Source of the DNA: a bacterium UBP17_UBA6191
Lineage (GTDB): Bacteria > Muiribacteriota > UBA6191
Length of the DNA stretch: 9,562 nucleotides
NCBI GenBank assembly: GCA_002422125.1
Contig: DITF01000154.1
Span: 1,743-11,304, forward strand
Direction: 5' to 3'
The notes under the pieces are model-generated. The model saw nothing but the letters and a program-made list of their open reading frames with translations, searched no databases and had not been told where the DNA came from. The first letter of the stretch is position 1, and each line of letters starts with the position of its first letter. Made by a program: the position numbers and the translations under genes. This document shows positions 1 through 5,963 of the stretch, piece after piece.

Positions 1-99
1 AGAGCTACTGTGGAAAAAATCGAAAAAGAAATTGAGGAGTTAGGACTTGGTACCGAGGCATATTTGGTATTGGAGAAAACTAATCCAGTAAGGCTTTGA
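1..99 (+). CDS. 3' end of an unidentified gene (partial)
   Basis: Frame 1 is open from the window edge and closes at TGA 97-99, giving the last 32 residues of a protein whose body lies outside the window. The visible tail begins RATVEKIEKEIEELG, a charged helix, followed by a short hydrophobic strand (AYLVLEK) and the end NPVRL. This is too little to identify a family. The stop codon lies inside the 3' end of the convergent PseG-like gene, so the two genes overlap tail to tail by 20 bases. The helix-strand character and open frame make a real C-terminus plausible, but a chance open frame of this length cannot be excluded. Confidence 0.5.
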   Translation, partial: RATVEKIEKEIEELGLGTEAYLVLEKTNPVRL

Positions 100-1051
100 T
101 TTTGTGGGCTACGGCCATAGTGCCAGCATTTACGCACCAATCAGCTGCGCTTAAGTCAGGAAGTTTAGAAAATAATTGGGCAAAATTACTCAGGTCTGGA
201 TTTTTTTCATACAGGCACCAGTTATGATCAGAAAAGTACTGACAACGGTTCATCTGATGCGAAACGGTGGCATATAGAATGGCAGGAGTTTTTGTGAATA
301 TAAGCTCAGAGGCAGTCAGTCCCCCAGCCGAAATCACACAGTCATAACTAAAGAAAGATTTGTAGATTTCTTGCATATTGTAGAGGATTTTTGGGGGCGT
401 TTGCCAAAGACTTGCTTCGGAATTCAGACTGGTTTTATGGTTATAGCCAGCTCCGCAGATCACAGAAACAGAAAGAGTGTCCAGGGATTGGAATCTCAGG
501 GATTGTAAAATTTTTAAGGAATAGTTTTTTTCATCGTTTCCACCCATGGTGATCAGGACTTTTTTCACTTTGGTAGTTCCAGGGTGGGTATAGAGCCCAA
601 TATCTGGATGCAACAATACATATTGAGGACCACAGAGATGATTGACGGTTATCGCTTGCGTCTTGATTTTTTCGGCCCACAAGGGATCCCAACAAAGTAC
701 AAATTCCCATTCCTTAGGTGGGAGTTCCTCAAAGACAATTCCCATATGTCTGAATTTTGGGTGGTATGCAATTTTGTTGGGACTACACTCCGTGATTTCC
801 CAGAATATTGTTGAAAATTTTTTGCTCAGACAGGCTAGCTGAAAACTTTGGGCGCAATCCAGAGGATTTTGCACCGGGAGATACCATACTTGATGAGGAT
901 GGGAGTGCAAAATAGAACGGGCTTCTTTTGTATCTTGAGTTGCTAAAACGGTTTTTATGCCTATGGACTCAAGCCCAAGGGCTAAATGAGTCAGTGAAAC
1001 CAGATCCCCCGTACCAATTCCTGGTTTGGCGTCTCCTCGGAGTACAATCAT
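80..1051 (-). CDS. PseG/SpsG-like UDP-sugar hydrolase or related GT-B fold protein
   Basis: A 323-residue protein resembling PseG, the UDP-2,4-diacetamido-2,4,6-trideoxy-altropyranose hydrolase of pseudaminic acid synthesis, which supplies sugars for flagellin or surface glycans. The N-terminus has a Rossmann strand plus glycine loop (IVLRGDAKPGIGTG, residues 2-15). GPQYVLL (141-147) matches the inter-domain GxxYxLL element. ITMGGNDEKN (167-176) matches the second-domain Gly-rich loop, and SAGGLTASEL (241-250) the nucleotide-binding loop. In PseG the first loop reads GxGH, with a catalytic His; here residue 16 is Asp, so the chemistry or substrate may differ. The frame stays open to an ATG at 1153, but that extension crosses the tRNA. 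The start at 1051 is chosen because AGGA (1061-1058) lies 6 bases upstream and the protein then begins at the core strand. An in-frame ATG at 1057 is the alternative. Family call fairly sure; exact enzyme not. Confidence 0.75.
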   Translation of the reverse strand: MIVLRGDAKPGIGTGDLVSLTHLALGLESIGIKTVLATQDTKEARSILHSHPHQVWYLPVQNPLDCAQSFQLACLSKKFSTIFWEITECSPNKIAYHPKFRHMGIVFEELPPKEWEFVLCWDPLWAEKIKTQAITVNHLCGPQYVLLHPDIGLYTHPGTTKVKKVLITMGGNDEKNYSLKILQSLRFQSLDTLSVSVICGAGYNHKTSLNSEASLWQTPPKILYNMQEIYKSFFSYDCVISAGGLTASELIFTKTPAILYATVSHQMNRCQYFSDHNWCLYEKNPDLSNFAQLFSKLPDLSAADWCVNAGTMAVAHKIKALLD

Positions 1052-1057
1052 AACCAT

Positions 1058-1061
1058 TCCT
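1058..1061 (-). promoter_or_regulatory. Shine-Dalgarno for the PseG-like gene
   Basis: AGGA on the minus strand, 6 bases before the ATG at 1051 and directly abutting the ATG at 1057. The spacing favours 1051 as the real start. Confidence 0.55.
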
Positions 1062-1064
1062 ACA

Positions 1065-1088
1065 AAGCCCTGATTTTTCACAGAGCTT
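1065..1088 (-). other. Stem-loop between tRNA-Arg and the PseG-like gene
   Basis: On the minus strand AAGCTCTG (1088-1081) can pair with CAGGGCTT (1072-1065), giving 8 base pairs including one G-U around an 8-base A/T-rich loop. It begins 6 bases after the tRNA 3' end and finishes just upstream of the AGGA Shine-Dalgarno. It is not followed by a T-run, so it is not a standard intrinsic terminator in this direction. It could help tRNA 3' processing or affect translation of the downstream gene; both roles are inference. Confidence 0.4.
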
Positions 1089-1094
1089 AAAAAG

Positions 1095-1168
1095 TACACC
1101 CGACAGGACTTGAACCTGTGACCTTTTGATCCGCAATCAAACGCTCTATCCAACTGAGCTACGGGTGC
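1095..1168 (-). tRNA. tRNA-Arg, anticodon GCG
   Basis: A complete 74-base cloverleaf reads from 1168 down to 1095. The acceptor stem is GCACCCG with CGGGTGT (G1-U72 wobble at the end). The D stem is GCTC/GAGC with a 9-base loop. The anticodon stem TTTGA/TCAAA is perfectly paired and the 7-base loop TTGCGGA places G34 C35 G36 as anticodon. The variable loop is AGGTC, and the T arm is ACAGG-TTCAAGT-CCTGT. A20, C35, G36 and discriminator A73 agree with known arginine identity elements. It should read CGC and, by wobble, CGU. CCA is not encoded: CTT follows A73, so it would be added enzymatically. Most bacteria use anticodon ACG (modified to inosine) for this codon box, so G34 is notable. Confidence 0.92.
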
Positions 1169-1180
1169 GGGCAGGTTGGG

Positions 1181-1209
1181 AATATATCTTTGTGTTTGGT
1201 GATTTGCAA
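1181..1209 (-). promoter_or_regulatory. Sigma70-type promoter for tRNA-Arg (and possibly the PseG-like gene)
   Basis: On the minus strand, -35 TTGCAA (1209-1204) and -10 TATATT (1186-1181) are separated by exactly 17 bases, close to the consensus TTGACA-17-TATAAT. Transcription would begin near 1174, a few bases before the mature tRNA 5' end at 1168. No T-run terminator is seen between the tRNA and the gene starting at 1051, so read-through into it is plausible. Confidence 0.65.
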
Positions 1210-1217
1210 GATTTTTC

Positions 1218-1226
1218 TGTTATTAT
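1218..1226 (+). promoter_or_regulatory. Extended -10 promoter for the SNF2-led operon
   Basis: TG-T-TATTAT (1218-1226) matches the extended -10 pattern TGnTATAAT. No good -35 is present at normal spacing, as is common for extended -10 promoters. Initiation would be near 1233, leaving a leader of about 20 bases before the GTG at 1254. No clear Shine-Dalgarno is seen there. It lies back to back with the tRNA promoter, whose -35 is only 8 bases away. Confidence 0.45.
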
Positions 1227-1253
1227 CGCATCCATTGGCTACTTTGCTGTAAA

Positions 1254-3389
1254 GTGTCTTTTGTGATAACAACACAGGAAACAAGAGCATCAAATCAGGC
1301 TGAATTTAATCTGAGTGAGCATTTTCTCGAAAACGGAATTATGCAGATATCCTCCTCACTACGGCAGCATTTTTCCTTTTTAAGGGACCATGAAGAGGTG
1401 GTTTTTCAGATTTTAGGCAAGTATGAGGTTTTAGGCAGCTATCGCAAGGGTAGTGCCTTTGTTCTGAGTCTGGAACTTAGGACGTTATGTCTAAGCCTGA
1501 AGCTTCAACCAGGACAAAAAATCTGGCTGAAGCGCTCAACTCACTCCCATCGTATTTTTGATGTCAGTTTTCCTTACGATAACGCTACGGTGGATGCAGT
1601 CATGCGAGCGACTGTGAGGGCCAGGGAGATTCCACAATTGGAACTGGAACCACCGGCAATTCTTTCTCTTGGCGCAGTCACGGATTGGATGAGAGACTGG
1701 GATTTGACCAAAAGAGAGATTGGTAGCTCGATTGAACTTAATCAGTGGCTTGATGAGTATGTGCGGCAGAAGGAGCAGAAGAAACAAGGTTTGATTGGCC
1801 TGGAGGATGTATCCGGGATTGACTACTACCCGCATCAGGTAGAAGCAGTGCGTAAGGCAATTTTTGATTGTCATGGCAGGGTTCTATTAGCCGACGAAGT
1901 TGGTTTAGGCAAGACAATTGAAGCCGGTCTCATCATTCATGAGTACATGAGACGGCGCGAAGTCTCAAAAATTTTGATTGTTACTCCGGCCTCTTTAACT
2001 CGCCAGTGGCAATCCGAGCTTAAGCTAAAGTTTGATTTGGATTTTCAACTGGCCTTAGAGCCAAAGACGCTTGAAGACGAATCTAGGGTGATCGTGTCTT
2101 TAGATACGGTCAAGCTAAGGCGATACCAAGGTTATTTTGCCAAAAACACTTATGATTTGGTGATTGTGGATGAGGCCCATAAGCTTAAAAATCGCAAGAC
2201 TCTCAACTATCAGTTTGTGAATCGCATTTCATCCAAGTTTTTGCTTCTCTTAACAGCCACTCCAATTCAAAATGAACTTTTGGAGCTTTACAATCTGGTT
2301 CATCTTTTGGCACCGGGAGCCTTAGGCACACTGCAACAGTTCCGTAAACGCCATGTACATCCAGTAAACCGCAGACAGCCAATTCAGCCTGATGAACTCA
2401 AGAAGATGATTGAGCCCCACATGATTCGTAATACTCGAAGGTCAACTAGCCTGAACCTTCCACCCAGACGGGTTATTATGCAGGAAGTTGTTTTTGCACA
2501 GGCTGAGAGACAACTCTACGAAAAAGTGGAATCTTTGATTCATGATTTTTATTTTATGTTGAGCTCTGAGCGGCAGGGAATGAACCAACTGACCATGATG
2601 TTATTTCAAAAACTAATGACTTCTTCCCCTCAGGCCCTTTTGGAGTCGGTCAGTGGCATCCTGAACCGAAGTGATCTTGGTTTTGAGATTCGCGATAGTC
2701 TGATGCAGATGGAGACATTTGCTCAGGAAGTGATAATGCCGGCAAAACTGACGGTGGTTCTGGAGCTTTTGGAACAGGAGTTAAAGGGAGAGAGGGTTCT
2801 TATTTTTACCCAGTTTCGCCGCACTCAGGAAGTAATTGCCGAAGCCCTAAGAAAAAATGGGGTTTTGGTACATTTGTTTTATGGGGAGATGTCCTCGAAG
2901 CAAAAAGAGGTTGTGGTGAATCAATTTCGAGATCAGGTCAGTGTACTTGTGAGCACAGACGCTGGCTCAGAAGGTCAAAATCTACAGTTTGCCCGCTATA
3001 TGATTAACTATGATTTGCCCTGGAACCCTATGAAGGTCGAACAAAGGATAGGCAGGGTTCATCGTCTCGGTCAGAAACATGAAGTGTTTATATTGAATTT
3101 GTTTGTCAAGGATACGATTGAGGAGCATATCGTTCATCTGCTGCAAAGAAAGATCCGCCTCTTTGAAAGAATTGTTGGTGAACTGGAAATGATTCTGGGA
3201 TATATGGGGAACGAGCTGGCTGATGTGGATTCGCTGGATCGTAAGATCATGGAAATTGTGGCTAAATATCGCGAGCATAAGGATCAGTTACAGCATATAG
3301 ATCAGCTTGGTGAAGAGTTTGTAAAAGCTTCTTCTCAATATGCCAGTAGCATTATGGCTCAGGATAAATTGTTTGAGGGGTTGGATTGA
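1254..3389 (+). CDS. SNF2/RapA-type DEAH ATPase (helicase-like)
   Basis: A 711-residue superfamily 2 ATPase of the SNF2 branch, expected to translocate on double-stranded DNA and remodel bound proteins, as RapA does with RNA polymerase. All core motifs are visible: I (ADEVGLGKT, Walker Lys220), II (DEAH, 306-309), III (TATP, 334-337), IV (FTQF, near 519), V (STDAGSEGQNLQ, 567-578) and VI (QRIGRVHRLGQ, 597-607, with arginine fingers R601 and R604). It should therefore be an active ATPase. Residues 1 to about 190 form an N-terminal region I do not recognise; the ATPase core begins around YYPHQVEAV. The C-terminus is short and helical. GTG at 1254 is the first start codon in the frame after the upstream stop at 1200-1202, although its Shine-Dalgarno is poor. 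The stop overlaps the TTG start of the next gene, so translation is probably coupled. A defence or transcription role cannot be told from sequence alone. Confidence 0.9.
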   Translation: MSFVITTQETRASNQAEFNLSEHFLENGIMQISSSLRQHFSFLRDHEEVVFQILGKYEVLGSYRKGSAFVLSLELRTLCLSLKLQPGQKIWLKRSTHSHRIFDVSFPYDNATVDAVMRATVRAREIPQLELEPPAILSLGAVTDWMRDWDLTKREIGSSIELNQWLDEYVRQKEQKKQGLIGLEDVSGIDYYPHQVEAVRKAIFDCHGRVLLADEVGLGKTIEAGLIIHEYMRRREVSKILIVTPASLTRQWQSELKLKFDLDFQLALEPKTLEDESRVIVSLDTVKLRRYQGYFAKNTYDLVIVDEAHKLKNRKTLNYQFVNRISSKFLLLLTATPIQNELLELYNLVHLLAPGALGTLQQFRKRHVHPVNRRQPIQPDELKKMIEPHMIRNTRRSTSLNLPPRRVIMQEVVFAQAERQLYEKVESLIHDFYFMLSSERQGMNQLTMMLFQKLMTSSPQALLESVSGILNRSDLGFEIRDSLMQMETFAQEVIMPAKLTVVLELLEQELKGERVLIFTQFRRTQEVIAEALRKNGVLVHLFYGEMSSKQKEVVVNQFRDQVSVLVSTDAGSEGQNLQFARYMINYDLPWNPMKVEQRIGRVHRLGQKHEVFILNLFVKDTIEEHIVHLLQRKIRLFERIVGELEMILGYMGNELADVDSLDRKIMEIVAKYREHKDQLQHIDQLGEEFVKASSQYASSIMAQDKLFEGLD
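3375..3380 (+). promoter_or_regulatory. Shine-Dalgarno deciding a TTG start
   Basis: GAGGGG lies 5 bases before TTG 3386-3388. It supports the rare TTG as a true start overlapping the helicase stop (TTGA arrangement). Confidence 0.6.
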
Positions 3390-3886
3390 ATCTTAAGTCA
3401 TCACAGACGGGACATTATTTAGTTTTTTCTTTGCGCCTCGAGAAACCCGTGGTACATGAAAGTTTGTATCTGCTTTTGCATGATGATGAGGGCTGGAAAA
3501 TTCATTCCGAGGCCGAAGCCCTAAAAGTTTTGCGCCGGGAAGCTTTTTCTGAAGCTTCTGTAAAACTTCCCCCCATTTCAGCTCTTGAGGTTTTTGATTT
3601 GTTAAGAGAACATGTTAGGGGATTGCAAAATGAAGTGAATCTGCTTTTTGCTAAGGAGCTATCGCAGTTAAACCAGTATTACAAAGAGTTACATCAGGAA
3701 ATTGCCTCTAGAAAACAGGCTTTGTATTATCACACCTATTACTTTGATCGGGAGCAGCAACTGATTTTAGAAGAAAAGAAGGCAGGTCAGGAAATGCAGG
3801 AACAGGGCGAACTTTTAAAAATCAGATTTTCACCTCAGATCGAACTTAAGCTACTGATGTTTGGAGAGTTGATTCAAGGCCTATGA
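3386..3886 (+). CDS. Small coiled-coil protein, putative SNF2 ATPase partner
   Basis: A 166-residue soluble protein with no signal peptide or TM segment. Residues 8-35 look like beta strands (HYLVFSLRLEKPVV, ESLYLLLHDDEG). Residues 65-143 form a long charged helix or coiled coil with regularly spaced Leu and aromatic residues (including NQYYKELHQEIASRKQAL). The end, ELLKIRFSPQIELKLLMFGE (142-161), is a strand-like tail. A charged helix leading into a Pro-x-Ile/Val-Glu-like strand resembles C-terminal regions of some bacterial SNF2 proteins and, from memory, the C-terminus of Bacillus YqhG, encoded beside the SNF2 protein YqhH. The TTG start overlaps the helicase stop and the stop overlaps the next start (ATGA), so it is made together with its neighbours. 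Partner status is inference from position and shape; the gene is otherwise unrecognised. Confidence 0.8.
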   Translation: MNLKSSQTGHYLVFSLRLEKPVVHESLYLLLHDDEGWKIHSEAEALKVLRREAFSEASVKLPPISALEVFDLLREHVRGLQNEVNLLFAKELSQLNQYYKELHQEIASRKQALYYHTYYFDREQQLILEEKKAGQEMQEQGELLKIRFSPQIELKLLMFGELIQGL

Positions 3887-4896
3887 TTGCTAGAATATTG
3901 TCATTTTTGTTACTGATCGGATTGTTATTGTTTGCAATCTGGTTGTATTTGGTTTCCCCATCAGCCCATGAAAAATTAGGCGATCAGGCTATGCAGGATC
4001 AGGACTATGCCAGTGCCTCCATGTATTATTCACGAGCCATGAATGAGGGTAAAACCTCATTTGGGAAAGAAAGGGTCTTGTTTAAGCTTGGCAACAGTTT
4101 CAGAATTCAGGGAGAAAGGGAAAGAGCCTTTGATTTCTACTTTATGCTTCTTCGTTTGAACAAGGACTCAGCCTACAAAGAACGAATTGAGGAATTTCTT
4201 AGGGAACAAAAAGGCCATTTGGCCTTGGAGAACAATCAGGATAAGGTTGAAATTGACTGGTCTTTTCTTAACCAAAAATCAGGGCCTATGACTTTGGAGC
4301 AGCAAAAGCAGAAACGGGATCAACTCTACAGAATGTTAATTGATCGGTTAAGCACTTCTGGAGCCACGGTAATGGCTTATGAAACTCTGGAATTGTACAG
4401 GGCTTTTCAAAAATCTAGTCAGGAATTTCTGGAGCTAAGACTACGGGAGTCTGACACATTGCCTCAGAAGGTTGTATCACGACAGACCCGAAATCTTGTG
4501 TTTGTGGGTTTTTCTGAGGATTGGACGAGCCAATGGAATTCATTGAGTCCGGTTACAGCAGTGGAATGGAAGAGTTTACAGGAACCTACGGATCTGATTG
4601 AGCAGGCAGAGACTCTCAGACCCCAGGGAATTTTTATATATATGGAGCCTTCCCGGCGACCATCAGATTTAATTCAGTTGCCAAGACTTGCCGATTTATA
4701 CGAAAACAGCAAGTTTTTTCTGGTTTTTGTCGATTCCTTGATGAATGAGTCACAATCCGATCTTGAGTTAGACGCGATGGTTGAGGAAATGCAGCATCCG
4801 AAACTGCGTTGGTTTCGTTGTCAGGATGTTTCGGATTGTCGGGGATACATGCGGGATTTGGTGGATTTGAGAAGTTTATGGCAATCAAATGGATGA
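3883..4896 (+). CDS. Membrane-anchored TPR protein with alpha/beta C-terminal domain
   Basis: A 337-residue protein. Residues 1-24 (starting MIARILSFLLLIGLLLF) form one hydrophobic segment, a signal anchor. Residues 28-106 hold two or so tetratricopeptide-like helix pairs (AHEKLGDQAMQDQDYASASM, then LFKLGNSFRIQGERERAFDF), typical of protein-protein docking. Residues 110-200 are helical and charged. Residues 204-335 alternate strand and helix (LVFVGF, VTAVEW, GIFIYM, FFLVFVD, LRWFRC). The layout recalls a CheY-like receiver or another three-layer fold, but the acidic pocket and phosphorylatable Asp of a receiver are not evident. ATG 3883 overlaps the previous stop (ATGA), with AAGG 3 bases upstream. 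Whether the TPR part faces the cytoplasm or periplasm is undecided. The TPR call is moderate; the C-terminal fold is speculative. Confidence 0.8.
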   Translation: MIARILSFLLLIGLLLFAIWLYLVSPSAHEKLGDQAMQDQDYASASMYYSRAMNEGKTSFGKERVLFKLGNSFRIQGERERAFDFYFMLLRLNKDSAYKERIEEFLREQKGHLALENNQDKVEIDWSFLNQKSGPMTLEQQKQKRDQLYRMLIDRLSTSGATVMAYETLELYRAFQKSSQEFLELRLRESDTLPQKVVSRQTRNLVFVGFSEDWTSQWNSLSPVTAVEWKSLQEPTDLIEQAETLRPQGIFIYMEPSRRPSDLIQLPRLADLYENSKFFLVFVDSLMNESQSDLELDAMVEEMQHPKLRWFRCQDVSDCRGYMRDLVDLRSLWQSNG

Positions 4897-5960
4897 AAGA
4901 TATCAATACAATTCGCAGAGCCTTAACGGAGGCTGATCCTTCCGACAGGCTGATTGCTGTGCACTCCCTAGAGATGATGCAGAGCAGGGATGCGATTGTG
5001 ATATTAGAGGAATTTTATCCCAATTCTGTAAATTTTGAGAAGTTTTTTGTCCACCGGGCCATTCAGAACATAAAAATTCAGCTTGAGACAGGCAAAGTTT
5101 CCAAAGAAGTTATGCGCTCCCTGCAAAAACAGACGGAGCTTTTGCGGATCGCCGAAGAAATTGCCGAAGGCCCCAAAGGGGTTGTGGCCTCCAGTGCCAA
5201 AGAATGGGATGGAGAATTTGATTCCGAAGAAGTCATGGCCTCCTTGCCCAAATTGAAGCCAAAGCCAAGTGAAGCGGTTGAAAATAAACACAGTGTTTTG
5301 AAAAAAGAGCCTGTTTTAGAGGTAGCCCCCACAAAGGCTAAAGCAGATTTAGCCCCCGTTACTACAGCAACTGATGATTTGCAGGATATGGGTGCTGATT
5401 TAGAAAACGCGGATGCATACTCAGCCTATGCCGGGGATGAATATTCTGATCCGTTTGCCACCATGGCATCCGATGGCTCAGTGCCAGAGTATGGATATGA
5501 TGCCTATGATGATTTAATGTTAGCTCCTGCCTCCACAACAGATCAGACTGAGGAATATGACGATTTATTGCCTCCTCCGGCTGCTGGTTCCATGGATGAA
5601 TATGAAGACCTCCTGCCCCCCATGGTAAACGCCACGGATTCTGATTCCTATGACGATTTGTTACCACCACTGCAGGGTGGAGATGTAGACGATTATGAGG
5701 AGTTACTGCCGCCCATGTTAGGAACCTCAGGAGATAGTGGTAGTCCAGATGTGTATTCATCTCAGGATGAATATGAAAGTCTGTTGCCTCCCGTATCTGA
5801 AGTGGCCTTAGACGATTATGAGGATCTTTTGCCGCCCACCCGCAGTACACCTACAAAAGAAACGAGAGCTTCTGACGATTATGAGGATCTTTTACCTCCA
5901 CTTAAATCTGAGGATGACGAAGATTACGATGACTTGTTGCCACCGTTAAAAAAAGGCTGA
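4878..5960 (+). CDS. Acidic multivalent protein with nine YxxLLPP-type repeats
   Basis: A 360-residue cytoplasmic-type protein. Residues 8-95 are helical and resemble one or two HEAT-like units (TIRRALTEADPSDRLIAVHS, then DAIVILEEF). Residues 100-200 are low-complexity, rich in Lys/Pro/Ala then Asp/Ala/Tyr, and probably disordered. From 208 to the end there are nine copies of Tyr-acidic-acidic-Leu-Leu-Pro-Pro, with Tyr at 210, 227, 242, 258, 273, 299, 314, 335 and 350; the first copy is degenerate (YDDLMLAP). The tail ends LLPPLKKG. Such arrays of short linear motifs usually act as multivalent docking sites. The start at 4878 has a weak GAG Shine-Dalgarno and overlaps the previous gene by 19 bases. 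ATG 4893 (ATGA overlap, five codons shorter) is an equally credible start. No known family recognised. Confidence 0.85.
   Translation: MAIKWMKDINTIRRALTEADPSDRLIAVHSLEMMQSRDAIVILEEFYPNSVNFEKFFVHRAIQNIKIQLETGKVSKEVMRSLQKQTELLRIAEEIAEGPKGVVASSAKEWDGEFDSEEVMASLPKLKPKPSEAVENKHSVLKKEPVLEVAPTKAKADLAPVTTATDDLQDMGADLENADAYSAYAGDEYSDPFATMASDGSVPEYGYDAYDDLMLAPASTTDQTEEYDDLLPPPAAGSMDEYEDLLPPMVNATDSDSYDDLLPPLQGGDVDDYEELLPPMLGTSGDSGSPDVYSSQDEYESLLPPVSEVALDDYEDLLPPTRSTPTKETRASDDYEDLLPPLKSEDDEDYDDLLPPLKKG
5498..5951 (+). repeat. Array of nine Tyr-acidic-Leu-Leu-Pro-Pro coding repeats
   Basis: In-frame protein repeats whose Tyr codons start at 5505, 5556, 5601, 5649, 5694, 5772, 5817, 5880 and 5925. Spacing is 15-17 residues for six intervals (four of exactly 15), 26 and 21 for two, and 15 for the last. 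At DNA level the copies differ strongly in synonymous positions: Leu is written TTA, TTG, CTC, CTG and CTT, and Pro with several codons, while the amino acids hold. This indicates an old array kept by selection on the protein rather than a recent tandem duplication. Confidence 0.9.
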
Positions 5961-5963
5961 TAC

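Noticed and set aside
584..842. Two short + strand frames inside the PseG-like gene
   Set aside because: They lie antisense to a well-supported gene, with no family features.
1052..1153. N-terminal extension of the PseG-like frame starting at ATG 1153
   Set aside because: It reads through the tRNA-Arg sequence and adds no family-like residues; the Shine-Dalgarno and core strand both fit a start at 1051.
1204..1226. TTGCAA used as -35 for the + strand TATTAT
   Set aside because: The spacer would be only 11 bases; the extended -10 explains the + promoter better.
1536..1874. 112-codon minus-strand frame opposite the SNF2 N-terminal region
   Set aside because: Shadow frame with no domain signal; the + strand is clearly coding.
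2982..3278. 98-codon minus-strand frame opposite the SNF2 motif V/VI region
   Set aside because: It lies opposite conserved helicase motifs, which explain the open frame.
1254..3886. Assignment of the SNF2 gene to a known defence system such as DISARM
   Set aside because: No methyltransferase, DUF1998 or phospholipase-D partner, nuclease or mobile element is present; only the generic SNF2 motor is shared.
5168..5182. CCCC-AAA-GGGG hairpin as a possible terminator
   Set aside because: Only a 4-bp core, inside a coding region and with no following T-run.
5362..5850. 162-codon minus-strand open frame rich in His, Pro and Arg
   Set aside because: It is the antisense shadow of the acidic repeat array; its composition follows from the complementary codons and it has no recognisable domain.
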